Assembly (NCBI RefSeq): GCF_003143855.1
Contig: NZ_QFRK01000004.1
Span: 126,605-190,604 of the forward strand
DNA length: 64,000 nucleotides
Reading direction: 5' to 3'
From: Streptomyces sp. NWU339
Lineage (GTDB): Bacteria; Actinomycetota; Actinomycetes; Streptomycetales; Streptomycetaceae
Shown here in pieces: positions 39,096 to 49,159 of this stretch. The notes beneath the pieces are model-generated. The model was not told the origin of the DNA, did no database searches, and was given only the letters and a program-made list of their open reading frames with translations. A program made the translations under genes and the position numbers. Every line of letters starts with the position of its first letter. Positions within the stretch are counted from its first letter, which is position 1.

Positions 39096-40085
39096 GTGAG
39101 TCCCAACGGCTCCGACCTCCCCCACGGCCTGAAGGGCGTGGGTGGTACCCCCAAGCCGCGGCGCCCGATGCAGCGGAAGCTGCTGCAGGCACTGACCGCG
39201 GGCCTGGTCCTGGCGACCGCCACCGGTTGCACATGGGAGGACTTCCCTCGCCTTGGTATGCCCACCCCCACCTCAGAGCAGGCGGAGCGAATCCTCTCCC
39301 TGTGGCAGGGTTCGTGGGCGGCCGCGCTCGCCATCGGCGGGCTCGTGTGGGGCCTGATCCTGTGGAGTGCTTTCTTCCACCGGCGCAGCCGCACCAAGGT
39401 CGAGGTACCTCCGCAGACCCGGTACAACATGCCCATCGAGGCGCTGTACACCGTGGTTCCGCTCATCATCGTCTCGGTCTTCTTCTACTTCACGGCCCGG
39501 GACGAGTCCGAGCTGATGAAGCTCGACAAGCCCGACGTCACCGTCAACGTCGTCGGCTTCCAGTGGAGCTGGTGCTTCAACTACATCGAGAACGTCGAGG
39601 GTTCCTCCGGCGACGCGAAGACCTCCAAGGAACTCGACGCGATCCCGGACCGCTACAAGAACGCCTTCCCGGCCAACGCCGGCGGTGTCAACGACTGCGG
39701 CACCCCCGCCACGCGGAACCCGCAGACGAACAACCCGGGCCCCACCCTGTGGCTGCCCGAGGGCAAGCGGGTCCGGTTCGTCCTGACCTCGCGGGACGTC
39801 ATCCACTCCTTCTGGGTGGTGCCGTTCCTGATGAAGCAGGACGTCATCCCGGGCCACACCAACGCCTTCGAGGTGGTCCCCAACCGTGAGGGCACCTTCC
39901 TCGGCAAGTGCGCCGAGCTCTGCGGTGTCGACCACGCCCGGATGCTGTTCAACGTGAAGGTCGTCTCCCCCGAGCGCTACGAGGCGCACCTCAAGGAGCT
40001 CGCGGAGAAGGGACAGACCGGTTACGTTCCCGCCGGCATCGCGCAGACGAGCCACGAGAAGAACCGGGAGACGAGCAAGCTGTGA
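39096..40085 (+). CDS. ctaC: Cytochrome c oxidase subunit II
   Basis: 329 residues from GTG 39096, behind GGGAAGG. A signal-like helix with Cys ([18 protein letters not shown], lipoprotein-like) is followed by two membrane helices ([18 protein letters not shown] and [19 protein letters not shown]). The extracytoplasmic CuA domain has the ligands in [11 protein letters not shown] and [16 protein letters not shown] (Cys, Glu, Cys, His, Met). It takes electrons for the aa3 oxidase. Start overlaps ctaD by four bases at its 3' end (GTGA), so both are made together. Other oxidase and bc1 genes are not in the window. Confidence 0.95.
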   Translation: MSPNGSDLPHGLKGVGGTPKPRRPMQRKLLQALTAGLVLATATGCTWEDFPRLGMPTPTSEQAERILSLWQGSWAAALAIGGLVWGLILWSAFFHRRSRTKVEVPPQTRYNMPIEALYTVVPLIIVSVFFYFTARDESELMKLDKPDVTVNVVGFQWSWCFNYIENVEGSSGDAKTSKELDAIPDRYKNAFPANAGGVNDCGTPATRNPQTNNPGPTLWLPEGKRVRFVLTSRDVIHSFWVVPFLMKQDVIPGHTNAFEVVPNREGTFLGKCAELCGVDHARMLFNVKVVSPERYEAHLKELAEKGQTGYVPAGIAQTSHEKNRETSKL

Positions 40086-41809
40086 GCATCCTCAACGAAT
40101 CCCAGGGTGCCGCGGCAGCTGTGGCCTCCTATGAGAACGAGCTGCCGGTACGGCGCAAGCAGCCCGGCAACATCGTGGTCAAGTGGCTGACGACCACGGA
40201 CCACAAGACGATCGGCACCATGTACCTGGTGACGTCGTTCGTGTTCTTCTGCGTCGGTGGCGTCCTGGCGCTGGTGATGCGCGCGGAACTGGCCCGGCCC
40301 GGTCTGCAGATCATGTCGAACGAGCAGTTCAACCAGGCGTTCACGATGCACGGCACGATCATGCTGCTGATGTTCGCGACGCCGCTGTTCGTCGGCTTCG
40401 CGAACTGGATCATGCCGCTGCAGATCGGCGCGCCCGACGTCGCCTTCCCGCGGCTGAACATGTTCGCCTACTGGCTGTACCTGTTCGGCTCGCTGATCGC
40501 GATCGGCGGTTTCCTCACCCCGGACGGGGCCGCCAGCTTCGGCTGGACCGGCTACGCACCGCTGTCCGACGCGGTCCGCTCGGTGGGCGCCGGCTCCGAC
40601 ATGTGGATCATGGGTCTGGCCTTCCAGGGCTTCGGCACCATCCTGGGCTCGGTCAACTTCATCACCACGATCATCTGCATGCGCGCTCCCGGCATGACGA
40701 TGTTCCGCCTGCCGATCTTCACCTGGAACGTGCTGCTGACCGGTGTGCTGGTCCTGCTCGCCTTCCCGGTGCTGGCTGCCGCGCTGTTCGCGCTCGAGTA
40801 CGACCGGAAGTTCGGCGGGCACATCTTCGACGCGACCAACGGCGGGGCGCTGCTGTGGCAGCACCTGTTCTGGTTCTTCGGCCACCCCGAGGTGTACATC
40901 ATCGCGCTGCCGTTCTTCGGCATCGTCTCCGAGATCGTGCCGGTCTTCAGCCGCAAGCCGATCTTCGGCTACATGGGCCTGGTCGGCGCGACCATCGCGA
41001 TCGCGGGTCTGTCGGTGACCGTGTGGGCGCACCACATGTACGCCACCGGCGGCGTGCTGCTGCCGTTCTTCTCCTTCATGACCTTCCTGATCGCGGTCCC
41101 GACCGGTGTGAAGTTCTTCAACTGGGTCGGCACCATGTGGAAGGGCAGTCTCTCGTTCGAGACGCCGATGCTCTGGTCCATCGGCTTCCTGGTGACCTTC
41201 CTGTTCGGCGGTCTGACCGGCGTCATCCTGGCCTCGCCGCCGCTGGACTTCCACGTCACCGACTCGTACTTCGTCGTGGCGCACTTCCACTACGTGGTGT
41301 TCGGCACCGTCGTCTTCGCGATGTTCGCCGGCTTCCACTTCTGGTGGCCGAAGTTCACCGGCAAGATGCTCGACGAGCGGCTCGGCAAGGTCACCTTCTG
41401 GACGCTGTTCATCGGCTTCCACGGCACCTTCCTGGTCCAGCACTGGCTGGGCGCCGAGGGCATGCCCCGCCGGTACTCGGACTACCTGGCGGCCGACGGC
41501 TTCACCGCGCTGAACACGGTCTCCACCATCGCCTCGTTCCTGCTCGGCCTGTCGCTGCTGCCGTTCTTCTACAACGTCTGGAAGACGGCCAAGTACGGCG
41601 AGAAGATCGAGGTCGACGACCCGTGGGGCTACGGCCGTTCCCTGGAGTGGGCCACCTCGTGCCCGCCGCCGCGGCACAACTTCCTCACCCTGCCGCAGAT
41701 ACGGAGCGATTCACCCGCCTTCGACCTCCACCACCCCGAGGTCGATCACCCCGAGCTCGTCACCGGCGACGACGCGGAGAAGCAGGGGTCCGCCACCGGC
41801 CGGAACTGA
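40082..41809 (+). CDS. ctaD: Cytochrome c oxidase subunit I
   Basis: 575 residues, twelve transmembrane helices. Haem and CuB ligands are visible: [11 protein letters not shown] (haem a His), [17 protein letters not shown] (CuB His with cross-linked Tyr), [11 protein letters not shown] (two His), and [12 protein letters not shown] (haem a3 and a His). It reduces oxygen to water and pumps protons. Starts at a GTG overlapping the ctaC stop. Followed after 50 bases by a small membrane protein gene. Confidence 0.96.
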   Translation: MSILNESQGAAAAVASYENELPVRRKQPGNIVVKWLTTTDHKTIGTMYLVTSFVFFCVGGVLALVMRAELARPGLQIMSNEQFNQAFTMHGTIMLLMFATPLFVGFANWIMPLQIGAPDVAFPRLNMFAYWLYLFGSLIAIGGFLTPDGAASFGWTGYAPLSDAVRSVGAGSDMWIMGLAFQGFGTILGSVNFITTIICMRAPGMTMFRLPIFTWNVLLTGVLVLLAFPVLAAALFALEYDRKFGGHIFDATNGGALLWQHLFWFFGHPEVYIIALPFFGIVSEIVPVFSRKPIFGYMGLVGATIAIAGLSVTVWAHHMYATGGVLLPFFSFMTFLIAVPTGVKFFNWVGTMWKGSLSFETPMLWSIGFLVTFLFGGLTGVILASPPLDFHVTDSYFVVAHFHYVVFGTVVFAMFAGFHFWWPKFTGKMLDERLGKVTFWTLFIGFHGTFLVQHWLGAEGMPRRYSDYLAADGFTALNTVSTIASFLLGLSLLPFFYNVWKTAKYGEKIEVDDPWGYGRSLEWATSCPPPRHNFLTLPQIRSDSPAFDLHHPEVDHPELVTGDDAEKQGSATGRN

Positions 41810-41859
41810 CAGGTTCGGTCACCCGTCCTTTTCGGATCGAGAACGTTCAGGAGCCGTCC

Positions 41860-42213
41860 ATGGATGCCCGTCATGAAGCCGCTCTCGGCCTGCATCAGCT
41901 CGAGGGGTTCCTCCACCAAGAGGCACACCGTCTGGAGGCACACCGCAAAGCGCACGAGTTCGCCCGGGCACTGCCCGGCCTCACCACGGACCAGCGCCTC
42001 GTGGTCGAGGAGGCGTACGCCCGGGAGCAGGTGGCGTACGCCCGCGAGACGACGCGCCGCATCGCGGAGCGCATACAGCAGGTCGAGGCTCAGTACGCGA
42101 CCCGCCACCGCCGGTTCACGCGGGACACCGCCGTTGCCATGGCCGTGGTCACCATGGGCCTGATCGGTCTCTGCATCGCGGTGATCCTGGGGACGGCATC
42201 GGGGGCGGCCTGA
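41860..42213 (+). CDS. Small one-helix membrane protein downstream of ctaD
   Basis: 117 residues from ATG 41860 with AGGAG upstream. Residues 1-85 form an acidic/basic coiled coil (LHQLEGFLHQEAHRLEAHRK, YARETTRRIAERIQQVEAQY); residues 93-113 are one membrane helix (VAMAVVTMGLIGLCIAVIL). Co-directional with ctaC-ctaD and probably in the operon. It could help oxidase assembly or be unrelated; I do not recognise the family. Confidence 0.7.
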   Translation: MDARHEAALGLHQLEGFLHQEAHRLEAHRKAHEFARALPGLTTDQRLVVEEAYAREQVAYARETTRRIAERIQQVEAQYATRHRRFTRDTAVAMAVVTMGLIGLCIAVILGTASGAA

Positions 42214-42234
42214 CGGCACCCCGCCGCCGTTCCG

Positions 42235-42777
42235 TCAGCGGGTGTCGTCCTCCAGGGAGACCAGCAGCTTGCGCAGGCTGCCCCTGATCGCCGCGCGTTC
42301 CTCCGGGTCCAGCACGGAGAGCGCCTCCCGCTCCAGGGCGAAGTGCGCTTCCAGCACGCGGTCCACACTCGCCCGGCCCTCCTCCGTCAGACGGACCAGA
42401 GTGCTTCGACCGTCGTCGGGGGACGGGCCGCGCTCGATCCAGCCCTCCCGCTCCAGCCGGTTGAACCTCCCGGTGAGACCGGCGGACGACACGATCAGCG
42501 CCTGACGCAGTTGCCCCGGCGTCAACGCGTAGTGAGGGCCGCTGCGGCGCAAGGCGTGCAGCACGTCGAAATCCCCGAGATTGGCGATGGGCACGCCGCC
42601 GGCACGGCGCAGTTGCGCCACGAACCGTTCTTCCAGGAGCCGGGCCGTACGCATCAGACGGGCGATCACCTCGGTGGACGAGACGTCCAGTTCGGGCCAC
42701 TCGCTGCGCCACTCGGCCAGCATCGTGTCCACACTGTCGCCGTCGACGGCGGCTTCGGTCTCTTCGTCCTCACGCAT
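42235..42777 (-). CDS. MarR-family transcriptional regulator
   Basis: 180 residues from ATG 42777 (GGAG upstream). The winged-helix region at about 70-135 reads [40 protein letters not shown] and the wing [17 protein letters not shown] 45-residue N-terminal extension is acidic. It is divergent from the amidase gene with 45 bases between starts, so it likely controls that gene and itself. Ligand unknown. Confidence 0.9.
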   Translation of the reverse strand: MREDEETEAAVDGDSVDTMLAEWRSEWPELDVSSTEVIARLMRTARLLEERFVAQLRRAGGVPIANLGDFDVLHALRRSGPHYALTPGQLRQALIVSSAGLTGRFNRLEREGWIERGPSPDDGRSTLVRLTEEGRASVDRVLEAHFALEREALSVLDPEERAAIRGSLRKLLVSLEDDTR

Positions 42778-42822
42778 CTCGGCTCCAGCGTATCCGCAGC
42801 GCGAGCAGGGAAGGAGCCGGGC

Positions 42823-44094
42823 GTGAGGAGACCGGTGGGGGGCGCTCCGTCCGAGACGGTGGCGGAGATCGCCGCCGCGGTGCGCACGCGGAGGCTGCGG
42901 GCCGTCGAGGTGGTCACGGAGGCGCTGGCGCGGATCGAGCGGGCCGATCCGGTGCTGTGCGCGTTCACCGAGGTGTGGGCCGAGGAGGCACTGCGGCGGG
43001 CGGCCGAGGTGGACGCCCGGGTCGATGCGGGTCCACCCGGCTCGGGTGAGTGGCTGCCGCTGGCCGGGGTGCCGATCGCCGTGAAGGGGCGGTACGGGCT
43101 CCGGGCGGCGGGTCCACTGCTCACGGCCGGGGGTGTCGCCGTGGGCGCCACCGCCGTACCCGGGCCCGGCACCCCCTGGCAGACCTGGGGGCTCGGGGTG
43201 CGCGGACGGACCGTCAACCCGTGGCGGGCGGACCGCACTCCGGGCGGTTCCTCGGCCGGGGCCGCGGTCGCGGTGGCGGCGGGGCTGGTGCCGCTGGCGA
43301 CGGGCAGCGACGGTGCGGGGTCGGTACGCATCCCGGCGGCGTGGTGCGGGGTCGTCGGCCTGAAGGTCACCAACGGCCGCCTCCCGTCGCCCGACCGCAC
43401 GGGTCTCGCGGCACCCGGCGTCCTCACCCTGACGGCAGCGGACGCGGCGGCCTGGTGGCGGGCGGTGTCGCCGTCCACCGCCGTCGAAGCGCCGCCGTCC
43501 GTCCCCCGCACCGCGATCTGGTCCCCCGACCTCGGCTTCGCCGATCCTGACGAGGAGCCCGTCGCGCTGGCCCGCGCCGCGGTCGACCGGCTCGTCGACG
43601 CCGGAGTCGTACGGCTCGTACGGCCCCCGCGAGCCGTACGGCCCGTACAGTCGGCGAAGCCTCCGCTGCTCCTGGACCCCGCGCCGGCCTGGCTCGCCCT
43701 GCGCGCCCCCGGCGGGTCCCGCCCCGGCCTCGCCGACGCCCACCGCATTCGGGTGGCGAACGACCGGCGCCTGGCCCGCCTCTTCGCCCACGCCGAGTTG
43801 CTGCTGACGCCCACGGCGCCCACCGCGCCGCACGGCCACGAAGGGCCCGGTGACGTCTACTCCACCGCGCTCACCTGGGCGTTCAACGTGAGCGGGCACC
43901 CCGCGCTGAGCCTCCCGGCCGGGTTCGGCAGCGACGGCTGCCCGGCCGGGCTCCAACTGGTGGCGCCGCACGGGCGGGAGGCGCTGCTGCTCGCCGTGGC
44001 ACGGGCGGCGGAGCGGCGGCAGGCGCTCGGCGCGGTGGGGTCGTCAACTGCTTGCCGGGAGCGTGCCCGAGGGAGAGTTGACCCGATCGTGTGA
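42823..44094 (+). CDS. Amidase-signature family amidase
   Basis: 423 residues from GTG 42823 behind GGAAGGAG, slightly short for the family. Catalytic Lys in [13 protein letters not shown], Gly/Ser-rich block [20 protein letters not shown] (cis-Ser), and the nucleophile Ser in [20 protein letters not shown], though the usual TGGS reads GAGS. The segment between Lys and the Ser block is shorter than in typical amidases, and the linker at about 260-285 is Arg/Pro-rich (DNA hairpin at 43608-43640). Substrate unknown; probably under the divergent MarR regulator. Confidence 0.85.
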   Translation: MRRPVGGAPSETVAEIAAAVRTRRLRAVEVVTEALARIERADPVLCAFTEVWAEEALRRAAEVDARVDAGPPGSGEWLPLAGVPIAVKGRYGLRAAGPLLTAGGVAVGATAVPGPGTPWQTWGLGVRGRTVNPWRADRTPGGSSAGAAVAVAAGLVPLATGSDGAGSVRIPAAWCGVVGLKVTNGRLPSPDRTGLAAPGVLTLTAADAAAWWRAVSPSTAVEAPPSVPRTAIWSPDLGFADPDEEPVALARAAVDRLVDAGVVRLVRPPRAVRPVQSAKPPLLLDPAPAWLALRAPGGSRPGLADAHRIRVANDRRLARLFAHAELLLTPTAPTAPHGHEGPGDVYSTALTWAFNVSGHPALSLPAGFGSDGCPAGLQLVAPHGREALLLAVARAAERRQALGAVGSSTACRERARGRVDPIV

Positions 44095-44176
44095 TGCTCG
44101 GCTTCCGGGCCGGACCACGCACAGGATGTGTGTCGCCGCCCCGGGACCCGCTTCCCCCCTCCCGTTGCTTCCCCTG

Positions 44177-45409
44177 TTACTTCGCCTCGTTGGCGGCCTT
44201 CACCAGCGCGTCCTTCGTGACGGCACCGACGTAGACCTTGCCGTCCTCGGTGACCAGGGCGTTGACCAGACGGGTGCTGAACACGGTGCCCGTGCCGAAC
44301 TCGCCCTTCACCTGGTCGCCGAGCGAGCCGAGGAAACCGCCGAGGTCACCGCCCTCGGCGCCGGTCGGCAGACCCCCCTCGGCGCCGGTGTCGAAGGTGG
44401 CGACGGAGTTCCAGCCCTCGCCCAGCACCTTCAGCCCGTCGAGCCCCTTGGAGAGGTCCTCCTCGGACTTCGGGGCGCCCTCCGGCTTGCCGGTCAGCTC
44501 CCTGCCCTTCTTCCCGTCCTCCAGGGCGCCCTCCTCGGTCACCTTGGCGCCCTTGGGCGGGGTGAAGTCGAAGGTCGACGCGGCCGGCCGGTCGAAGCTG
44601 ACCTTGGTGAAGCCGACATCCACGACGGCGGCACCGCCGCTCGCCGGGGTCAGCGTGAACTTCAGCGGCGTCCCGGTCCGGTGGTCCACCGCGATGCTGA
44701 TCGCGCCGACCGTGGAACCGGACTGCTTGGGCTTGACGACCAGCTTGTAGGCGTCGCGGCCGGCCACCTGCGCGGTGCCGTCGACGGTGACGGACGTGGT
44801 GGCGTCGACCGCCTTCAGCGCCTCCTCGGCGAAGTCCTTCGGCGTGGCCGGGGGCTGCTGCTCCCGGCCCTCGCCCTCGGCGGACTCGTCGACGGTGCCG
44901 TGGTAGACCTCGTTGGACGCGCTGTCGTAGCCCCAGACGTCCTTGCCGTTGTGGATCAGGCTGTACTCGGCGGCGTTCTCGAGCAGCGACACCTTCTGCC
45001 GGTCGGGGCCGTCGACCGCGACGCGCAGGGTGTGCGTACCGGAGGCCAGCTCGGTGAGCTTGGCGGACGGGTCGGCGGACGAGCCGCCCTCGCCGCGGTC
45101 CAGGGCGCCGGAGGCCAGGCTGCTCTCCAGGCCGCCGAGGTCCGGCAGTCCGAGGTCGGTGGTGATCTTCACGGTGCCGGACAGTCGCTCGGTGTCCGAC
45201 TCGGCCATCTTCTCGATGAGCTGCGCGGCGGTGATCTCCGGCAGGTCCGGGTCGCCGGAGTTCGCGATCGCGGGGACGAGCCCGATGGTCGCGGCCGCCA
45301 CTCCCATCACCGTGACCGGGACGACGTACCGCGCGGCCCTGCGCCGGCCCGCGCCCGGCTCGCGGGTCGCCCCCGCGGTCGTCGTGTCGTCGGATTCGTA
45401 CGGTGCCAT
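44177..45409 (-). CDS. LolA-like exported protein with N-terminal anchor
   Basis: 410 residues. A membrane anchor at about 27-50 (RYVVPVTVMGVAAATIGLVP) is followed by a LolA/DUF2092-type beta domain: SLLENAAEYSLIHNGKDVWGY, the KAVDATTSVTVDGTAQVAGR strand, KLVVKPKQSGSTVGAISIAV, RTGTPLKFTLTPASGG. An acidic low-complexity insert (EGALEDGKKGRELTGKPEG) interrupts the C-terminal third. In diderms LolA carries lipoproteins; in actinobacteria such proteins sit outside the membrane and their role is unclear. Single gene, no partner nearby. Confidence 0.85.
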   Translation of the reverse strand: MAPYESDDTTTAGATREPGAGRRRAARYVVPVTVMGVAAATIGLVPAIANSGDPDLPEITAAQLIEKMAESDTERLSGTVKITTDLGLPDLGGLESSLASGALDRGEGGSSADPSAKLTELASGTHTLRVAVDGPDRQKVSLLENAAEYSLIHNGKDVWGYDSASNEVYHGTVDESAEGEGREQQPPATPKDFAEEALKAVDATTSVTVDGTAQVAGRDAYKLVVKPKQSGSTVGAISIAVDHRTGTPLKFTLTPASGGAAVVDVGFTKVSFDRPAASTFDFTPPKGAKVTEEGALEDGKKGRELTGKPEGAPKSEEDLSKGLDGLKVLGEGWNSVATFDTGAEGGLPTGAEGGDLGGFLGSLGDQVKGEFGTGTVFSTRLVNALVTEDGKVYVGAVTKDALVKAANEAK

Positions 45410-45647
45410 GTGTGCCTTACCTCCGTGGTCGGCGGCGGCCCGCGTCTCGTGTTCCTCGCACCAGTCACGTCCTGAGCCGCCATTCTCACCCGAATCGGTG
45501 AGGAGTGGTGTCCGTCATGGTCCATCTGACCAAACACCGCAAGAGGAAGCGTCAGACCCCGGACTCAACTCCGTGTACTGCTGCGGTATGACACGAGGAG
45601 GTGTTTCCTCCCCCCGACCAGTAGGGGTCGGGGAGTCGGCCGGCGGG

Positions 45648-46658
45648 TCAGCCGGCCCGGTGCACCACCGCGTCGCACAGTTCGACCAGGGCCGTCTTCG
45701 ATTCGCACTCCGGCAGAGGTGCCAGCACCGCGCGCGCCTCCTGCGCATAGCGCACGGTGTCCCGGCGGGCCTGCTCCAGCGCGGGGTGCGCGCGCAGCAG
45801 TCGCAGCGCCTCGGCGTGCCGGCCGTCGTCACTGAGGTCGGAGTCCAGCAGCTCGCACAGCGCGATGTCCTCGGGCAGGCCCAGCCGGGCCGCTCGCTCG
45901 CGCAGCCGCAGCACGGGCAGGGTCGGAATGCCCTCGCGCAGATCGGTGCCCGGGGTCTTGCCGGACTCGTGGGAGTCGGAGGCGACGTCCAGCACGTCGT
46001 CGGCGAGCTGGAAGGCGATCCCGAGCCGCTCGCCGTACTGGGTCAGCACGTCCACGACCGTGTCGTCCGCGCCGGACATCATGGCGCCGAACCGGCACGA
46101 GACGGCGACCAGTGAGCCGGTCTTGCCACCCAGGACGTCCAGGTAGTGGTCGACCGGATCGCGGCCGTCCTGCGGCCCCGCGGTCTCCAGGATCTGACCG
46201 GTGACCAGCCGCTCGAACGCCTCCGCCTGTACCCGTACGGCCTCCGGCCCGAGGTCGGCCAGGATGTGCGAGGCGCGCGCGAAGAGGAAGTCGCCGGTGA
46301 GGACCGCGACGGAGTTGCCCCAGCGGGTGTTCGCGCTGGGCACCCCGCGCCGCACACCCGCGTCGTCCATCACGTCGTCGTGGTACAGCGTGGCCAGGTG
46401 GGTCAGCTCCACGACCACGGCGGACGGTACGACGCCGGGCGCGTAGGGGTCGCCGAACTGGGCGGCGAGCATCACGAGCAGCGGCCGGAACCGCTTGCCG
46501 CCGGCCCGCACCAGGTGCTGAGCGGCCTCCGTGATGAAGGGGACCTCACTCTTGGTGGCCTCGAGCAGCCCTTCCTCGACAGCCGTCATCCCGGCCCGGA
46601 CATCGGCTTCCAGAGCCTGGTCCCGCACGCTCAGCCCGAATGGCCCGACGACGGTCAC
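45648..46658 (-). CDS. Long-chain polyprenyl diphosphate synthase (trans-type)
   Basis: 336 residues. First aspartate-rich motif HDDVMDDAGVRRG, second AFQLADDVLDVASD; GGKRFRPLLVMLAAQFG is the IPP-binding N-terminal region. The bulky residues before the first motif (ELTHLATLYHDD) fit a long-chain product such as the side chain of menaquinone, in keeping with the aa3 oxidase genes in this window; the chain length cannot be fixed from the sequence. ATG at 46658. Direct repeats 57-87 bases upstream may be regulatory. Confidence 0.92.
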   Translation of the reverse strand: MTVVGPFGLSVRDQALEADVRAGMTAVEEGLLEATKSEVPFITEAAQHLVRAGGKRFRPLLVMLAAQFGDPYAPGVVPSAVVVELTHLATLYHDDVMDDAGVRRGVPSANTRWGNSVAVLTGDFLFARASHILADLGPEAVRVQAEAFERLVTGQILETAGPQDGRDPVDHYLDVLGGKTGSLVAVSCRFGAMMSGADDTVVDVLTQYGERLGIAFQLADDVLDVASDSHESGKTPGTDLREGIPTLPVLRLRERAARLGLPEDIALCELLDSDLSDDGRHAEALRLLRAHPALEQARRDTVRYAQEARAVLAPLPECESKTALVELCDAVVHRAG

Positions 46659-46714
46659 GAGGGGTCTCCTGTCTGCTGGTGTCCACTGGCGCTCAGACGT
46701 CTTGCACCGTTTAC

Positions 46715-46745
46715 CGATAGGTCGCTGGTTGTCGATAGGTCGCTG
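46715..46745. repeat. 13-base direct repeat upstream of the polyprenyl synthase gene
   Basis: CGATAGGTCGCTG occurs at 46715-46727 and again at 46733-46745, an 18-base period. Two helical turns apart, on the promoter side of the gene, so a candidate activator or repressor site. Confidence 0.5.
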
Positions 46746-47299
46746 ACATCACTCGAGTCAGCGTATCCGGTCATGTTTCGATCACCGCCAGCACCCACAT
46801 TCCCCAAACTCACCCAAGCACGCGCGGACGGCACCTCACGGCACCCTCCGATATCGGATCACCATCAGATCGTTTCCGATCAGTTGACAGCAATGGACAT
46901 TTGCCAACTTTCCGGACGCATCCCGTCCGCGCGCCGGGCGTGCGCCGAGCCACATCTCGGCGCTCGATCCATCCTGCCCGCCCCGCTGCCCGATTTGCCG
47001 CAATTGTCAAACGGATTCCCGTTGGCGGCAAATGCGCCCGCACGATGCGGCCAGTGAGGTCGGTCACGCGCATCCCGGCACGTCCACGACTCCCTGCGCG
47101 GGCGCTTTCCCTTCCACTTCCCTTCCACCGAACGCGAGTTGACCGTTGGCACTCGCAAAGGATCAAGTACCCCAAATAGCCCAAGACAAGATCAAACAGC
47201 GCCATACGTGACGCTCGCACTTGTTCCCGACATGTGCTCTCGCATACGTTCCCGGCCTGTCGGGCGGACGCCGAATCCTGCCGCCGCCCGCGCCACCCG
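46746..47299. other. Long untranslated/control region, no gene seen
   Basis: About 550 bases of lower G+C than the surroundings, with no convincing frame. It holds TTGACA near 46884 and TTGACC near 47140 without matching -10 boxes at 17-18 bases, and CTTGTT with CATACG 17 bases on near 47220-47250, which is the best guess for the riboswitch promoter. It is unusually AT-rich for this genome (e.g. TTTGCCGCAATTGTCAAACG), as is common before transcripts with large leaders. Confidence 0.45.
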
Positions 47300-47455
47300 T
47301 CGATCAACTCACTCACGCACGGCAGGAGCGGGGGACCCAGGTAAGTCGCCGGACCGGTTCGCACCGGGACGGCTCGGGGTGAAGCCATGCCCTCAGGGGC
47401 GCGGCCGGGCACTCTCCCGCCCGAACCCGACAGCTCACCTCGTAGGCGTAGGAGA
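47300..47455 (+). promoter_or_regulatory. c-di-AMP riboswitch (ydaO-yuaA type)
   Basis: The leader contains the class signatures in order: GGAGCGGGGGACCCAGGTAA near 47325-47344, CTCGGGGTGAAGCC near 47373-47386, and CCCGAACCCGACAGCTCACC followed by TCGTAGGCG near 47419-47448. It ends just before the ribosome site GGAGAGG of the transglycosylase gene. In streptomycetes this switch controls cell-wall hydrolase genes, turning them down when c-di-AMP is high. Boundaries are approximate. Confidence 0.85.
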
Positions 47456-47466
47456 GGAACGCACAC

Positions 47467-47967
47467 ATGCCCGCCATGCCCGCATCCGGTCAGCGCCGCT
47501 TCGGCCGCACCCGCCTCGTCCGCTCCCTCGCCGTCGCCGGCGTGGCCGCGATCGCCCTTCCGGTGTTCGGCGCCACCAGCGCCTCCGCCGCTCCCGCCAC
47601 CCCCGTGTCGTCCGCCCCGGCCGCCGCCGGCACCGAGACGGCGTACCCGGACAACCTCGACGGCTGGATCCGCGAGTCGCTGTCGATCATGGCGCAGCAC
47701 GGCATTCCCGGCAGCTACGACTCCATCCACCGCAACATCATGCGCGAGTCCTCCGGCAACCCGCAGGCCATCAACCTGTGGGACTCCAACGCCGTCGCCG
47801 GCACCCCGTCGAAGGGCCTGCTGCAGGTCATCGACCCGACCTTCCAGGCGTACCACGTGCCCGGCACGGCCTTCGACCCGTTCGACCCGGTCGCGAACAT
47901 CGCGGCGGCCTGCAACTACGCGGCGGACCGCTACGGCTCGATCGACAACGTCTTCGGCGCCTACTGA
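47467..47967 (+). CDS. Secreted lytic transglycosylase-like cell-wall enzyme
   Basis: 166 residues from ATG 47467. A signal peptide at 1-42 (RSLAVAGVAAIALPVFGATS then ASAAPAT as cleavage site), a short spacer, and an SLT-type domain from about 60: catalytic Glu in NIMRESSGNPQAINLWDSNA, then SKGLLQVIDPTFQAYHVPGT and NIAAACNYAADRYGSIDNVF. It should cleave peptidoglycan outside the cell. Similar small proteins in actinobacteria act in growth or resuscitation. Its riboswitch links it to c-di-AMP. Confidence 0.9.
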   Translation: MPAMPASGQRRFGRTRLVRSLAVAGVAAIALPVFGATSASAAPATPVSSAPAAAGTETAYPDNLDGWIRESLSIMAQHGIPGSYDSIHRNIMRESSGNPQAINLWDSNAVAGTPSKGLLQVIDPTFQAYHVPGTAFDPFDPVANIAAACNYAADRYGSIDNVFGAY

Positions 47968-48005
47968 GACGTCCGGGCGCACCGGGGCACACCCGGCCCA
48001 CGGGG

Positions 48006-48881
48006 TCACCCGTCGGGGCGGAGGCCGGGACGGCACGTGTCAGGACGCGTGCCGTCCCGCCCCGCCCCGTCCGTTCCGCCGAACAACCGCTCGAGGACGA
48101 CGGCCACGCCGTCGTCCTCGTTCGTCGTGGTGATCTCGTCGGCCACCGCCTTCAGCTCGGGATGCGCGTTGGCCATGGCGACACCGTGGGCCGCCCAGCG
48201 GAACATCGGGACGTCGTTGGGCATGTCGCCGAAGGCGACGGTCCGTTCCCGGCTCAGCCCCAGGTGCTCGGCGGCCAGCGCCAGCCCCGTCGCCTTGGTG
48301 ACACCGCACGGCTGGAGCTCCACGGTGCCCGGCCCCGACATGGTGACCGTGGCCAGCGAACCGACCACCGAACGCGCCGTCGCCGCCAACTCGTCGTCAC
48401 TCAGGAAGGGGTGACGCAACAGCACCTTGGTGATCGGCAGGACCCACAGATCGTCCCGTCGCCCGATCCGCACGGCGGGCAGCGTCGGGTGCGGCATCCG
48501 ATAGCCCGGCTCGATCAGGGTGAGTCCGTCGATCCCGTCCTGGTCGACCGCGGCGTACACCTCCCCCACCTCGGCCTCGATCTTGCCGAGCGCGGTCTCC
48601 GCCAGTTCCCGGTCCAGCGTGACGGAGTGGAGCAGCCGGTTCGCGCCGGCGTCGTACACCTGCGCGCCCTGTCCGCACACCGCGAGCCCCGTGCTCCCCA
48701 GCCGCTCCAGGAGCGGCCGCACTCCGGGCGCCGGACGGCCCGTCACCACGAGATGCCGGGCACCGGCCCGCGTCGCCAGTGCCAGTGCGGCGAGAGACCG
48801 GTCGGAGAGAGAGTCGTCGCCGCGCAGCAGCGTCCCGTCCAGGTCGGTGGCGATGAGTGAACAATCGGTGGGTGCGGCCAT
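48006..48881 (-). CDS. HAD-family hydrolase (Cof-type phosphatase)
   Basis: 291 residues. Motif I is LIATDLDGTLLRGDDSLSDR, motif II LVVTGRPAPG (Thr), motif III Lys in GVTKATGLALAAEHLGL, and motif IV VAFGDMPNDVPMFRWA. The cap domain lies between. Cof-type HAD enzymes dephosphorylate sugar phosphates or nucleotides in the cytoplasm; the substrate is not clear. Convergent with the transglycosylase gene, 38 bases apart. Confidence 0.9.
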   Translation of the reverse strand: MAAPTDCSLIATDLDGTLLRGDDSLSDRSLAALALATRAGARHLVVTGRPAPGVRPLLERLGSTGLAVCGQGAQVYDAGANRLLHSVTLDRELAETALGKIEAEVGEVYAAVDQDGIDGLTLIEPGYRMPHPTLPAVRIGRRDDLWVLPITKVLLRHPFLSDDELAATARSVVGSLATVTMSGPGTVELQPCGVTKATGLALAAEHLGLSRERTVAFGDMPNDVPMFRWAAHGVAMANAHPELKAVADEITTTNEDDGVAVVLERLFGGTDGAGRDGTRPDTCRPGLRPDG

Positions 48882-49159
48882 GATCAGAGAATACGGACAC
48901 CACGCCCACCCGACTCACCCTCGTCCGGAACGTCTCCGTCCGCACTCCCGCACCCCTTATCCTTCGCGCCACACCGCCGGGCCGTCGCCGCGCGACCGCT
49001 CCACCACGACCGCGCGCCCGGCCGCTTCCGTCATCACCGGGTACGAACCTGTTAAAGGCCTCTGCACCACTTGGCAACAACATGGTCCGCTACCTACCGT
49101 CCTGGTGGTCCCGGGCGGTACCTTCCAAGAGTCCAGGGGGGACTTGATCGGGGGGTCAG

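Noticed and set aside
45519..45593. 24-codon basic peptide frame starting MVHLTKHRKRKR
   Set aside because: Poor ribosome site, no codon bias, lies over the promoter region of the LolA-like gene.
46880..47158. 92-residue minus-strand frame in the long intergenic region
   Set aside because: Third-position G/C use is not elevated, composition unlike a protein, no ribosome site.
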